Assembly: GCA_029934835.1 (NCBI GenBank)
Contig: JAOZLL010000013.1
Coordinates: 1 to 41,715, forward strand
DNA length: 41,715 bases
Source of the DNA: Flavobacteriaceae bacterium
GTDB taxonomy: Bacteria > Bacteroidota > Bacteroidia > Flavobacteriales > Flavobacteriaceae
Reading direction: 5' to 3'
Positions within the stretch are counted from its first letter, which is position 1. Every line of letters begins with the position of its first letter. Positions 8,040 to 17,436 of this stretch are shown piece by piece. The position numbers were made by a program, and so were the translations under genes. The notes under the pieces are model-generated. The model saw only the letters and a program-made list of their open reading frames with translations. It was not told the DNA's origin and made no database searches.

Positions 8040-8948
8040 ATGAAATGGCAATTAGTATTAAAAGAATACACAACCTACCTTAATTTAGAGCGTGGTTTGT
8101 CAAAACATTCTATTGTTGCCTATTCTAATGATGTAAACAAACTCATTACTTATTTAGAAAATACTCAGTTATCTGTTTCGCCTATTGCGATTGACAAAGA
8201 AACTATCCACCAATTTATCTATGAAGTTGCCAAAGTGGTTAATCCTAGGTCACAATCTCGTATAATTTCAGGTTTACGTAGTTTTTTTGATTATTTAGTT
8301 TTTGAAAAATACCGTGATGATAATCCTACTTCATTACTAGAAACCCCAAAATTAGGTAGGAAATTACCTGATACACTTTCAGAAAAGGAAATTGATTTAA
8401 TTATTGCACAAATTGATCTAAGTCATCCGCAAGGTGAAAGAAACAGGGCAATGCTCGAAACTTTATATGCCTGCGGTCTTCGTGTTACAGAACTAGTAAC
8501 ATTAAAAATTTCTGATTTATTTTTTGAAGAAGGTTTTATTCGTGTTTTAGGAAAAGGTAACAAACAACGCTTTGTACCCATAAATGAGCAAAGTCAAAAA
8601 TTTATTACAACTTATATCAACCAAATAAGAGTGCATATTCCAAATCAAAAAGGTTTTGAGGATACCTTATTTTTAAATCGTAGAGGAAAACAATTAAGCA
8701 GAAATATGGTTTTTATGATCCTAAAAGATCTCGTACAAAAAGCAGGAATACAGAAAATAGTGAGTCCACACACTTTTAGACATTCTTTTGCCACTCATTT
8801 ATTAGAAAACGGAGCTGATCTTCGTGCCATTCAGCAAATGTTGGGACACGAAAGTATCACAACAACCGAAATTTATATGCACTTAGACCGTAAATATTTA
8901 GGTGAAGTTATGGAGAAGTATCATCCAAGGGCTAAATCAAAGATTTAA
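8040..8948 (+). CDS. xerD: Site-specific tyrosine recombinase XerD
   Basis: A 302-residue tyrosine recombinase of normal Xer length. An N-terminal SAM-like core-binding domain (about 1-90) is followed by the catalytic domain with the expected residues Arg148 (CGLRVTEL), Lys172 (GKGNKQRF), His244-x-x-Arg247 (HTFRHSF), His270 (LGHESI) and nucleophile Tyr279 (EIYMH). Xer enzymes resolve chromosome dimers at dif during division, and full-length housekeeping-type features suggest that role rather than an element integrase. The start codon is the base immediately after three 88-bp repeats. XerC cannot be formally excluded, since Bacteroidota encode both. Confidence 0.92.
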   Translation: MKWQLVLKEYTTYLNLERGLSKHSIVAYSNDVNKLITYLENTQLSVSPIAIDKETIHQFIYEVAKVVNPRSQSRIISGLRSFFDYLVFEKYRDDNPTSLLETPKLGRKLPDTLSEKEIDLIIAQIDLSHPQGERNRAMLETLYACGLRVTELVTLKISDLFFEEGFIRVLGKGNKQRFVPINEQSQKFITTYINQIRVHIPNQKGFEDTLFLNRRGKQLSRNMVFMILKDLVQKAGIQKIVSPHTFRHSFATHLLENGADLRAIQQMLGHESITTTEIYMHLDRKYLGEVMEKYHPRAKSKI

Positions 8949-9069
8949 GATCGTTCCGCAAATGCAAAACTTAAAACCTGAGTTCGACGTTAGCTTTACT
9001 ATACAGAATTAAAAGAAATTTATAATCATTAAATTCGTTCTTTTACTCGTATAATTCAATAAACGTTTT
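8949..9069. other. Convergent intergenic spacer with a dispersed 14-mer
   Basis: The spacer lies between xerD (+) and the FadL-type gene (-). AACCTGAGTTCGAC at 8975-8988 recurs inverted with one mismatch at 19465-19478. No clear terminator hairpin is visible. Confidence 0.5.
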
Positions 9070-10413
9070 TTATAATTTAAAAGCCACTGTGGCAATTACT
9101 TTGTCATAGTTCTTGGTAAGTTCAGATCCATTTATAAAATTAATATCAGGATAGAAGTTATAATAGTCTGTTTGTTCAGAATAGTCATAAGCAATATCAA
9201 TTGTAAATTTCCCAAAATCATAACCTAGACCAAAAGCTATTCCAGTAAGATTATCTGAATCAATAGCATCAGTATAAGGATTTTGTTCATAGCTATAACC
9301 TCCACGAATACTTATTTTATCAATACGCCATTCTGTTCCAAAATTTAATTTATAAGAAGCCTTGAGTATAGTATCAATATATTCATTAGTCTGGATAATA
9401 TTAGGGTTTAAATTAATCCCTTTATAGTTTTTACGAGTTACATCTGCACTAATTAAACCTTGTTTTCCAAAAACATAAGCAATACTACCTGTCAACTTAC
9501 TTGGAGTTCTAAGTGCGTAGTCATAAGCTTGAATTTTATTAATATTATTTCCATAAGCTGGTGGATCATTACTGTAAAATACATCGTAATATCCGTAAGC
9601 ATCATCGGTATATTCCTCAAACATATTATTCTCTTCATGAATTTCATACCAAACGGGTGAGATATAGGATAGTCCAAGTCTTAATCCTTGAGTTATTTTG
9701 AAAATGGCACCTAAGCCTAAAGAAAGCCCATCTCCCTGTACTTCTTGCCAGAATGATTCAAATGAATCTATATAATTGCCTTCATTGTCGTAAGCAATTT
9801 CTTCGCGTGTACTGTCTTCAATATAGTTAATGTTGTAAGCGTTAAGTGAGGCACCAATGTATAAGACATCATTAAATTGAGCTGCAATTGAGAAGTTTAA
9901 TTCTGCTTGTTTACCAGAAGTTATGTTTTTATATTGCTGAAATTCTACATTTGGATAGTCAAAATAGGAAGCAGGAAATGATGTGCTACTTGCTACCCAA
10001 GAGTTATTAAAATTATTTAAAATACCATAATTAAGTGCTATTGCTATTTTATTTAATCCGTCTTCTTGAGTGTTGTTATTGAATACTAATAGTCCGCCAA
10101 TTTGAGCCACATTAAGATTGCTATTTGAGTTCTGAACTTGATTTCCATAAAAATCGGACATTAAATCTTTTTGATTAAAGCCTAGAGTAAAAGTTGCTGC
10201 TGATTCCATAAATACAGCTCCACTAGCAGGATTTATTGAAATAGCACTCAAGTCTCCACCTAATGCTCCAAAAGCACCTTTCATTGCCATTGTTCGTGCT
10301 GTACCTTGTTTGTTTTCTTGACTTAGTAAGATTCCGAATTCATCGTAGTTTAAGATTTGTGCATTTATTACTAATCCTATAAATAGGCTAAAAATAGTTA
10401 GTGTTTTTTTCAT
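9070..10413 (-). CDS. OmpP1/FadL/TodX-type outer-membrane protein
   Basis: A 447-residue outer-membrane barrel. The ATG at 10413 is used because it begins a proper signal peptide (MKKTLTIFSLFIGLVINA, cut before Gln19). The mature N-terminus and the TARTMAMKGAFGALGGDLSAISINPASGA stretch (split here as TARTMAMKGAFGALGGD and SAISINPASGA) match the FadL/OmpP1 hatch region, and the C-terminus ends in beta strands (VIATVAFKL). Relatives transport hydrophobic molecules and are sometimes labelled hemin receptors in flavobacteria. It lies 65 bp after the lipoprotein gene on the same strand, with a hairpin between them. The substrate is unknown. Confidence 0.85.
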   Translation of the reverse strand: MKKTLTIFSLFIGLVINAQILNYDEFGILLSQENKQGTARTMAMKGAFGALGGDLSAISINPASGAVFMESAATFTLGFNQKDLMSDFYGNQVQNSNSNLNVAQIGGLLVFNNNTQEDGLNKIAIALNYGILNNFNNSWVASSTSFPASYFDYPNVEFQQYKNITSGKQAELNFSIAAQFNDVLYIGASLNAYNINYIEDSTREEIAYDNEGNYIDSFESFWQEVQGDGLSLGLGAIFKITQGLRLGLSYISPVWYEIHEENNMFEEYTDDAYGYYDVFYSNDPPAYGNNINKIQAYDYALRTPSKLTGSIAYVFGKQGLISADVTRKNYKGINLNPNIIQTNEYIDTILKASYKLNFGTEWRIDKISIRGGYSYEQNPYTDAIDSDNLTGIAFGLGYDFGKFTIDIAYDYSEQTDYYNFYPDINFINGSELTKNYDKVIATVAFKL

Positions 10414-10433
10414 TGAAATTTGATATGAAAGTA

Positions 10434-10467
10434 ACACTTCTCTTCTTGATTTAAGATAGAGAAGTGT
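10434..10467 (-). terminator. Hairpin between the lipoprotein and FadL-type genes
   Basis: A perfect 9-bp inverted repeat ACACTTCTC / GAGAAGTGT with a 16-nt loop (10434-10442 and 10459-10467) lies downstream of the lipoprotein gene. No U tract follows on the minus strand, so it may be a processing or attenuation hairpin instead of a full terminator. Confidence 0.4.
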
Positions 10468-10478
10468 GTATTAAATTA

Positions 10479-11663
10479 TTATTTGCGACGACCTGAAGAT
10501 CTTGACGACCCACTTGATGATGATCTAGATGAAGAGCTAGAAGACCTTGTTGAACTAGAACTTGAAGATGATCTTGAAGAAGAACTTCTGTTTGTTGAAG
10601 TACGAGGTGTTGATGAGTTACTTCTGGGTGAAGTAGTTCGTGGTTTAACAGTACCATTACTTCTAGGTGTTGTCGTTGTTCTAGGAGTAGTTGTTCTAGG
10701 AGTAGTTGTTCTAGGTTTAACGTCATTATTACCTCTTGGAGTTGTTGATGTTCTAGGTCTCGTATTTCCATCACTTCTAGGAGTTGTAGTACGAGGAGTT
10801 ACTGTACCATTATTTCTAGGTGTAGTAGTTCGTGGTCTAACGGTTCCATTTTCTCTAGGAGTCGTTGTTCTTGGTCTAATACTACTATTATCTCTTGGGG
10901 CAATAGTTCTAGGTTTTACTATATCTCCACTACCTCTTATTATTGATTGATTAGGGTTTCTTCTGTTATTTACGCCAGCAACGCTTCTACTTAGACTTCT
11001 TCTACCAGAATTTACATTATAAGAGCCTCTTCTACCATAGCGGTTGTCATATCTTGGGTTGTAGTTGTTATTGTAGTTATTATAGCCATATCCTCCATAA
11101 TAATAAGGGTTGTAATATCCATATCCATAATTATTATAACCATAATAGCCACCATAGTAATAAGGATTGTAACCTGAATAGTAATAAGGGTTGTTATATC
11201 CATAATAGGAATATGATCTCCAAGGGTTGTAGTAGTATGGATTATACCAGTTGTAATAACCCCAGTTATATCCATGGTAATATGAGGAATGATAAGGATT
11301 ATACCAATCATAGCTAATATGGTGTGTTATACTAACTTCTTGATTATCGTAACCCCAAGATGCATTACTTTTTGTATTTTCTTCTTCGGTATTCTCTTGA
11401 TTTTCTTCATAAGAATAATCTTCAGCATTAATCAAAATATCTTCGTCTTCGAGTTTGTCATATTTATCTAATTCACGAGCGAAATAATTTTCTTTTTTAG
11501 TTTTCTCTACAATTACTTCCTCTTGCTCTTTATTTGGCTTTGCATAAATACCATCATTTTCTTGAGTTGTTGACTTATAAGAACTACATGATGAAACAAT
11601 AAGACCTACTAAAAGCACATAAAAATAGGCTCTTATATCGATTAATGTTTTGATTTTGTTCAT
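10479..11663 (-). CDS. Low-complexity repeat-rich lipoprotein
   Basis: A 394-residue protein with a lipoprotein-type signal (hydrophobic segment, then IVSSC with Cys26 as lipidation site). After an acidic spacer (about 30-95) comes a Tyr/Gly/Asn-rich block (about 115-205, many YYY, GYNN and NPYYY units), an Arg-rich joint, a P-R-T block (about 250-350, repeats of PRTTTPR and NGTVRPR type) and a Ser/Arg tail ending SGRRK. No globular domain is recognisable. Similar proteins next to a FadL-type gene and proS occur in other flavobacteria, sometimes misnamed vitellogenin-like; this is from memory. It is likely a surface-exposed or periplasmic structural protein. The function is unknown. Confidence 0.8.
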   Translation of the reverse strand: MNKIKTLIDIRAYFYVLLVGLIVSSCSSYKSTTQENDGIYAKPNKEQEEVIVEKTKKENYFARELDKYDKLEDEDILINAEDYSYEENQENTEEENTKSNASWGYDNQEVSITHHISYDWYNPYHSSYYHGYNWGYYNWYNPYYYNPWRSYSYYGYNNPYYYSGYNPYYYGGYYGYNNYGYGYYNPYYYGGYGYNNYNNNYNPRYDNRYGRRGSYNVNSGRRSLSRSVAGVNNRRNPNQSIIRGSGDIVKPRTIAPRDNSSIRPRTTTPRENGTVRPRTTTPRNNGTVTPRTTTPRSDGNTRPRTSTTPRGNNDVKPRTTTPRTTTPRTTTTPRSNGTVKPRTTSPRSNSSTPRTSTNRSSSSRSSSSSSSTRSSSSSSRSSSSGSSRSSGRRK

Positions 11664-11762
11664 AATTGTATGTTTTAATTGTTCTAAACTATAAAAATAA
11701 TTAGATTTGCCCCACTATTTTTATCAATCAAATATACACAATATTTGTGCCAAATTAAACCT

Positions 11763-13238
11763 ATGAGCAAAAAACTCACAAAACGTAGCGAAGATTATTC
11801 AAAATGGTATAATGAGATCGTTATAAAAGCAGATTTAGCTGAAAATTCAGCAGTAAGAGGCATGATGGTTATTAAACCTTATGGCTATGCAATTTGGGAA
11901 AAAATGCAAGCAGAATTAGATAGAATGTTTAAGGAAACAGGACATCAAAATGCTTATTTCCCATTATTAATACCAAAATCATTTTTTAGTAAAGAAGCAA
12001 GTCATGTAGAAGGTTTTGCAAAAGAATGTGCTGTTGTAACTCATTATCGTCTTAAAAATGCAGAAGATGGCTCAGGAATTGTAGTTGATGAAACCGCTAA
12101 ACTTGATGAAGAATTAATTGTTAGACCTACTTCTGAAACAATAATTTGGGATACTTATAAAAGATGGGTACAGTCTTATAGAGATTTACCTTTGTTAATT
12201 AATCAATGGGCAAATGTGGTTCGTTGGGAAATGCGAACACGTTTATTTTTACGAACAACGGAGTTTTTATGGCAAGAAGGGCATACGGCGCACGCAACTA
12301 AAGAAGAGGCTTTAGAAGAGGCTCAAAAAATGCATGAAGTGTATACACGATTTGCTGAAGACTTTATGGCTATTCCAATTATAAAAGGAGCAAAGTCAGA
12401 AAATGAACGTTTTGCAGGTGCATTAGAAACCTATACTATTGAAGCATTAATGCAAGATGGGAAGGCTTTGCAAGCAGGAACTTCACATTTTCTAGGTCAA
12501 AATTTCGCAAAGGCTTTTGATGTGAAATATGCTACAAAAGAAGGTGGTTTAGAACATGTTTGGGCTACTTCTTGGGGTGTAACTACTAGATTGATAGGCG
12601 CTTTGATTATGACTCATTCAGACGATAGTGGTTTGGTTTTACCTCCAAATTTAGCACCATATCAAGTAGTAATTGTACCTATTTACAGAACAGATGAGCA
12701 ATTAGAAGCCATTTCTAAAAAGGTAGATTTAATTGTAAAAGATTTGAGAGCACAAGGTATTACTGTTAAATATGATAATAGAACAACACATAAGCCTGGA
12801 TGGAAATTTGCGGAATATGAATTAAAAGGTGTTCCTGTTAGATTGGCAATGGGACCTAGAGATCTAGAACAAGACACCATTGAGATTGCAAGAAGAGATA
12901 CTTTTGAAAAACAGAATATCAATCAATCTGAAGTGGTACAAACGGTCAAAGATTTATTAGAAGAAATTCAAGAAAGTTTATTTGCAAAAGCATTGTCTTT
13001 TAGAGATGATCATATCACTGAAGTAAATGACTTTGATGAGTTTAAAAAGGTGTTAAGCGATAAAGGAGGTTTTATTTCTGCACATTGGGATGGGACAGTT
13101 GAAACAGAAAAGAAGATAAAAGAGCTTACAAAAGCAAGCTTAAGATGTATTCCAATAGATGCAAAAGAAGAGTCAGGTTTTTGCGTTTTAACAGGAAAGC
13201 CATCAAATAAAAGGGTATTATTTGCAAAAGCTTATTAA
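11763..13238 (+). CDS. proS: Proline--tRNA ligase (short, archaeal/eukaryotic-like type)
   Basis: A 491-residue class II synthetase. The ATG at 11763 ([20 protein letters not shown]) is preferred to an upstream in-frame ATG because the latter adds only six residues without similarity. Motif 2 region ([38 protein letters not shown]), motif 3 region ([20 protein letters not shown]) and the anticodon-binding domain (PYQVVIVPI onward) are present. There is no editing insertion between motifs 2 and 3, which distinguishes this form from the longer bacterial ProRS of about 570 residues. It charges tRNA-Pro. It is divergent from the lipoprotein gene. Confidence 0.95.
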   Translation: MSKKLTKRSEDYSKWYNEIVIKADLAENSAVRGMMVIKPYGYAIWEKMQAELDRMFKETGHQNAYFPLLIPKSFFSKEASHVEGFAKECAVVTHYRLKNAEDGSGIVVDETAKLDEELIVRPTSETIIWDTYKRWVQSYRDLPLLINQWANVVRWEMRTRLFLRTTEFLWQEGHTAHATKEEALEEAQKMHEVYTRFAEDFMAIPIIKGAKSENERFAGALETYTIEALMQDGKALQAGTSHFLGQNFAKAFDVKYATKEGGLEHVWATSWGVTTRLIGALIMTHSDDSGLVLPPNLAPYQVVIVPIYRTDEQLEAISKKVDLIVKDLRAQGITVKYDNRTTHKPGWKFAEYELKGVPVRLAMGPRDLEQDTIEIARRDTFEKQNINQSEVVQTVKDLLEEIQESLFAKALSFRDDHITEVNDFDEFKKVLSDKGGFISAHWDGTVETEKKIKELTKASLRCIPIDAKEESGFCVLTGKPSNKRVLFAKAY

Positions 13239-13254
13239 ATTTATCACGAAATAT

Positions 13255-13284
13255 TTTGCTGTGCGAAAAATAGTTGTATTTTTG
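13255..13284 (+). promoter_or_regulatory. Promoter of tRNA-Glu
   Basis: The -33 TTTG (13255-13258) and -7 TATTTTTG (13277-13284) are 18 bp apart, a full match to the Bacteroidota consensus. Initiation would fall near 13290, about 25 nt before the mature tRNA 5' end. Confidence 0.7.
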
Positions 13285-13314
13285 CACTCGCTTTGAAAAG
13301 AAAAAAATAGTTTT

Positions 13315-13386
13315 GGCCCGTTCGTCTATCGGCTAGGACGCCAGGTTTTCATCCTGGTAAGAGGGGTTCGACTCCCCTACGGGCTA
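13315..13386 (+). tRNA. tRNA-Glu (anticodon UUC)
   Basis: A complete cloverleaf: acceptor GGCCCGT/ACGGGCT, D arm around GTCTATCGGCTAGGAC, anticodon stem CCAGG/CCTGG with loop TTTTCAT (anticodon TTC at 13348-13350), and T arm GGGG-TTCGACT-CCCC. The discriminator is A13386 and CCA is not encoded. The first acceptor pair is G-U. Confidence 0.97.
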
Positions 13387-13442
13387 CATTTTATTATTAC
13401 TTGAATATTTGAGTAATTTTTTAAACAAAATAAATTTTTACG

Positions 13443-13697
13443 ATGGCAAATCATAAATCAGCATTAAAGAGAATCAGAAGTAACGAAACAAGAAGAATTC
13501 GTAACAAGTATCAATACAAAACTACACGTAACGCAATTAGAGATTTACGTGAAATGACGGTTAAAGCTGATGCTGAACCTAAGTTGAAAGAGATTACTTC
13601 TATGTTAGATAAAATTGCTAAAAACAATATTATTCATAACAATAAAGCAGCTAATTTAAAGTCAAAATTGACTAAATTTGTAGCAAGTTTAAAGTAA
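13443..13697 (+). CDS. rpsT: 30S ribosomal protein S20
   Basis: An 84-residue, highly basic helical protein opening MANHKSALKRIRSNETRR, the S20 signature, and ending KLTKFVASLK. It binds 16S rRNA early in 30S assembly. The gene follows tRNA-Glu by 56 bp and may share its promoter. A terminator follows directly. Confidence 0.97.
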   Translation: MANHKSALKRIRSNETRRIRNKYQYKTTRNAIRDLREMTVKADAEPKLKEITSMLDKIAKNNIIHNNKAANLKSKLTKFVASLK

Positions 13698-13720
13698 GTA
13701 TTAAAAAAATATATTACATA

Positions 13721-13752
13721 AAGTGCTCCTTTTAGGGGCACTTTTTTTTTTA
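13721..13752 (+). terminator. Terminator after rpsT
   Basis: The stem AAGTGCTCC / GGGGCACTT (one G-U pair, loop TTTTA, 13721-13743) is followed by ten or so T residues. The T run reaches the stop codon of the convergent rodA gene, so the spacer is minimal. Confidence 0.88.
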
Positions 13753-15048
13753 CCATTCATTTGAACGATTAGCATCTAACTTAATAAAGATAAATAATAA
13801 AATGGTAAAACCCCACAAAGAGGATCCTCCATAGCTAAAAAAAGGTAAAGGTATACCGACTGTTGGAAGTAAATCTAAAACCATTCCAATATTTATGGTA
13901 AAATGAACAAAGATAATACTGGCAACGCTATAGCCATAAATTCGGCTAAACTTGGATTTTTGCTCTTCAGCTTTATAAATTAATCGTAAAATTAGTAGTA
14001 CAAATAATAGTACAATAATACCGCTACCAAAAAAACCGAATTCTTCACCAATAGTGCTAAATATATAATCCGTATGCTGTTCGGGGACAAATTTTCCATT
14101 GGTTCTATCTCCTTCAAGAAAGCCTTTTCCTGTTAATCCTCCTGATGCAATTGTTTTAACAGCTTGATCATTATTATAACCATAGGTTCGTTTTAAGCTT
14201 TTAATTTTTTTTGAATCATTTTCCATACGTAACCATAGCGCAAGTCTGTCTTTATGATGTGGTTTTAGGACTTTTTTATGAAGTATTGAGCTACCAAATA
14301 TTAGTAATAACATACCTAGAAATATACTTATTACATAAGGCCAATTTTTTCTAAAAAAAAGCTTTTGACGTTTTGATGCATAGTAGAGTACTAGAATAAT
14401 TAATAGTGAGGTTGAAATTAAGGTTTTACTAATTCCAAATTTAATTGTTATCACAAAAAGCAATGCCATAGTAAATAAACTTGTAAAAAGCTGAATAGAC
14501 AGTCCTTCTCTAAGTAGCACAAAAACAAAAGCAAAATATATAATTGCAGAACCAACATCAGGTTGAAGTAAAATTAAAATAAAAGGAATAAACAATACAA
14601 TCAATACGTTTTTGAAATCTTTAAATTTTTTGATATCAAATAAATTGTCACTTAAAATTTTAGAAACAGCTAGGGCAGTAGTAACTTTAACCAATTCAGA
14701 GGGTTGAAAACTAAAGCCTCCAAATGAATACCAAGCCGTTTGTCCATTGATAGTTCTACCAAATATAAATAAACCGACCAATAACAATAAAGAAAGCATA
14801 TAGAAAATACTCGAAAACCTTTCGTAAAAAGAAGCTTCAATAGAAAGTATTAAAACTATTATAACAAGGCTAAACCCGATCCATACAAGTTGTTTTCCAT
14901 AGTATGTTGAGAGATTAATCAGGGAAGAAGCCTCAGATGAAAAATCAACTGCATAAATACTAAACCATCCTGCAAATACCAGTATTAAGTATAAAAAGAT
15001 GAGTACCCAATCTAATTCCAATAATATGTTTGAGCTTTTAGAGATCAT
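13750..15048 (-). CDS. rodA: Rod shape-determining protein RodA (SEDS glycosyltransferase)
   Basis: A 432-residue SEDS-family membrane protein with about ten transmembrane segments and the conserved LPFFSYGGSSLWGF near the C-terminus, plus the LQPDVGSAIIYFAF segment that carries the SEDS catalytic Asp. It polymerises lipid II glycan strands in the elongation machinery and pairs with PBP2. The start overlaps the mrdA stop (ATGA-type overlap at 15045-15048). It is the last gene of the mre operon. Confidence 0.95.
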   Translation of the reverse strand: MISKSSNILLELDWVLIFLYLILVFAGWFSIYAVDFSSEASSLINLSTYYGKQLVWIGFSLVIIVLILSIEASFYERFSSIFYMLSLLLLVGLFIFGRTINGQTAWYSFGGFSFQPSELVKVTTALAVSKILSDNLFDIKKFKDFKNVLIVLFIPFILILLQPDVGSAIIYFAFVFVLLREGLSIQLFTSLFTMALLFVITIKFGISKTLISTSLLIILVLYYASKRQKLFFRKNWPYVISIFLGMLLLIFGSSILHKKVLKPHHKDRLALWLRMENDSKKIKSLKRTYGYNNDQAVKTIASGGLTGKGFLEGDRTNGKFVPEQHTDYIFSTIGEEFGFFGSGIIVLLFVLLILRLIYKAEEQKSKFSRIYGYSVASIIFVHFTINIGMVLDLLPTVGIPLPFFSYGGSSLWGFTILLFIFIKLDANRSNEW

Positions 15049-16928
15049 TTTTTTGACTGTAATTCTAAGATTTTATCATATTCCCTTTCGTAAAGATTAA
15101 TATCATGGACATTTGTTTCACGCCACTTTATTTTGATATCTTTATTTATGTATTTTTCAATCATCAAACTAGCTATTGGAGCAGCAACTGTAGAACCATA
15201 TCCTCCATTTTCTACAAAAACAGCAATAGCAATTTTTGGATTTACTTTTGGAGCAAAAGCAATAAAAATAGAATGGTCTGATAATTCAATTTTCTCTCCG
15301 GCAACTCTAATGAAATTTTGTACAGTTCCTGTTTTTCCACACATTTCCAAACCTTCGACTTGAGAATAATATGCCGTTCCTCCTTTTTGTTCAAAAACTT
15401 TTTGCATACCATTAATAACAGGTTCAAAATAAATTGAGTCTATGTCTGTGTTTTTTGGAATAATATAGTTTGGGTTATCAATAGCTTTATTATTAATCTT
15501 TTTAACAATATGAGGAGTGATAAAAAAACCTTTATTAGCTACTGCGCTAGTCATATTAGCAAGCTGAATTGGAGTTGTAAGAATTTCACCTTGACCGATA
15601 GCATTAGAAATTGTGGTAACAGCTTTCCAGTTCTTCATGGGATAGTAGCGGTTGTAATATTCTGCATCTGGTATTAATCCTTTTTGACCAACAGGCAAAT
15701 CGTACCCTAAATAATTACCTAAACCAAATTTTTTGACTTGCTTACTCCAGTTATCTATTCCTTCGGCAGCTGTTGCATATTTTTCAATGGATTTTCTATA
15801 GCTGTAGGAAAAGTAGGTATTACAAGATTTATAGATGGCTTCTTCTAATTTTAATGGTCTACCATTTGTGTTACAATGACAACCCATAAATGCTTTTTCT
15901 CTAGTCCCATATCTATGTCCATGATAGCAACGTGTTGTTGATTGGGGAGTTATGACACCTTCTTGTAAAGCAATTAGTCCATTTAACATTTTAAATGTGG
16001 AACCAGGAGAATATTCCCCTTTTAAACTCCTATCATAAAGTGGTTTGTTGATGGTATCTAAATAAAACTTATTAAAGTTTTTTGATCTATCTCGCCCAAC
16101 CATTAAATTAGGATTGTAGCTAGGAGCAGTTACAAGAGCTAAGATTTCTCCTGTTGCAGGTTCTAGAGCAACTATGCCACCTCTTTTGTTTTCTAATAAC
16201 CATTCGCCATATTGTTGTAAAACAATATCAAGTGTCAATTGAATATCTTTTCCAGGTACTGCAAGTGTATCATATTTTCCATCTTTAAAAGAACCAATTT
16301 CCTTATTGTGAATATTTTTTCTCACATATTTTACTCCTTTTACACCTCGTAGATAATCTTCATATTGTTTTTCAACACCCTGATAACCAATTAGTTCACC
16401 TGATTGATAATAGGAATTGTTTCTAGCAATATATTCATTTACTTGACTTATATATCCCAGAACATTTGCTGCTGAATTATATGGATAATTGCGCAACATC
16501 CTTTTTTGGATATAGAATCCTTTGTAACGAAACATTTTTTCTTGCAATATTGCATAATCACTTTTAGATAATTGTTCTACAAAAATAGATGCAAGTCTTG
16601 GTGAGTAAACTCTTGCTTTTTTTAGTCTTTTTTTAAAAGTTTTTTTTGAGATTGATAAAATTTTACAAAACTCTAAAGTATCTATAATTGCGACTTCTCT
16701 TGGGATAACCATAACATCATAAGAAGTTTGGTTGGCTACCAATAGTTTATTGTTTCTATCATAAATATAGCCTCGCTTGGGGTAGTCATATTTAGCAGAA
16801 ACTGCTGCGTTGTTTAAAGGATTACTTCTAAATGAGTCATCAATAATTTGCAAATAATACAATCTTCCAAGAAAAAAAACACCACTAAAAATTGTAAAAA
16901 ATACTAATATATAGCCATTGTTACGCAT
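15045..16928 (-). CDS. mrdA: Penicillin-binding protein 2 (elongation transpeptidase)
   Basis: A 627-residue protein with an N-terminal membrane anchor (about 6-25), a PBP dimerisation region and a transpeptidase domain. Catalytic motifs are STFK (Ser310, Lys313), SCN (368-370) and KTGT (532-535). It crosslinks peptidoglycan during cylindrical growth together with RodA. It overlaps mreD by 8 bp and rodA by 4 bp, so translation of the block is coupled. Confidence 0.95.
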   Translation of the reverse strand: MRNNGYILVFFTIFSGVFFLGRLYYLQIIDDSFRSNPLNNAAVSAKYDYPKRGYIYDRNNKLLVANQTSYDVMVIPREVAIIDTLEFCKILSISKKTFKKRLKKARVYSPRLASIFVEQLSKSDYAILQEKMFRYKGFYIQKRMLRNYPYNSAANVLGYISQVNEYIARNNSYYQSGELIGYQGVEKQYEDYLRGVKGVKYVRKNIHNKEIGSFKDGKYDTLAVPGKDIQLTLDIVLQQYGEWLLENKRGGIVALEPATGEILALVTAPSYNPNLMVGRDRSKNFNKFYLDTINKPLYDRSLKGEYSPGSTFKMLNGLIALQEGVITPQSTTRCYHGHRYGTREKAFMGCHCNTNGRPLKLEEAIYKSCNTYFSYSYRKSIEKYATAAEGIDNWSKQVKKFGLGNYLGYDLPVGQKGLIPDAEYYNRYYPMKNWKAVTTISNAIGQGEILTTPIQLANMTSAVANKGFFITPHIVKKINNKAIDNPNYIIPKNTDIDSIYFEPVINGMQKVFEQKGGTAYYSQVEGLEMCGKTGTVQNFIRVAGEKIELSDHSIFIAFAPKVNPKIAIAVFVENGGYGSTVAAPIASLMIEKYINKDIKIKWRETNVHDINLYEREYDKILELQSKK

Positions 16929-17436
16929 TTGATTTTTTTTTCAAAAATAATTGTAAGCCAAATATAATTAAAACAATACTTAAAATTGATGAAAGGAATG
17001 TTTTTAATAGAAGCTTGCTAAACTCTACAAATGAAAATTGTTCTAAAGAAAAAATGAGAAAATGATGCATGAAAGTCAAAATACTTATCCAAAGAAAAAG
17101 AACTACAAAAGATAGGTCTTTAGTATTTATCTGCTCAATATCGTCTTCATTTTTATTAGAAAGTATTTGTAATAGAAATACTCTAAAGTAGGCGATGAAA
17201 ACAATTGAAAAAGTATGAATTCCTCCATCATTGGTTAAGATATCTATAAAAAGACCCAAAAGAAAACTACTTATAAGTAAGGCAGTTTTATTCTTGTCAA
17301 ACGGAAAAACAAAAATAAAAATAATATAAAAATATGGATTTATATAACCTAAAAGATCTACATTATTAAAGATACTAACCTGTAAAAGAGTTAATAGAAT
17401 TATTAGGATTCCATATTTTAATAAAGTACTATTCAT
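16921..17436 (-). CDS. mreD: MreD-like rod shape-determining membrane protein
   Basis: A 171-residue protein with five or so hydrophobic segments, including LLISSFLLGLFIDILTNDGG, where the FLLGLxxD pattern is characteristic of MreD. It overlaps mreC upstream (8 bp) and mrdA downstream. MreD links MreB/MreC to the PBP2-RodA pair. The sequence is poorly conserved in general, so position in the operon contributes to the call. Confidence 0.88.
   Translation of the reverse strand: MNSTLLKYGILIILLTLLQVSIFNNVDLLGYINPYFYIIFIFVFPFDKNKTALLISSFLLGLFIDILTNDGGIHTFSIVFIAYFRVFLLQILSNKNEDDIEQINTKDLSFVVLFLWISILTFMHHFLIFSLEQFSFVEFSKLLLKTFLSSILSIVLIIFGLQLFLKKKSNA

Noticed and set aside
8040..8948. Integrase of a mobile element
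   Set aside because: No tRNA-adjacent attachment site, excisionase or phage gene is nearby, and the protein looks like housekeeping XerD.
10483..10950. A 155-residue plus-strand ORF antisense to the repeat-rich lipoprotein
   Set aside because: It is a by-product of the repetitive codons of the minus-strand gene; it has no promoter, no signal and only low-complexity Leu/Glu/Val sequence.
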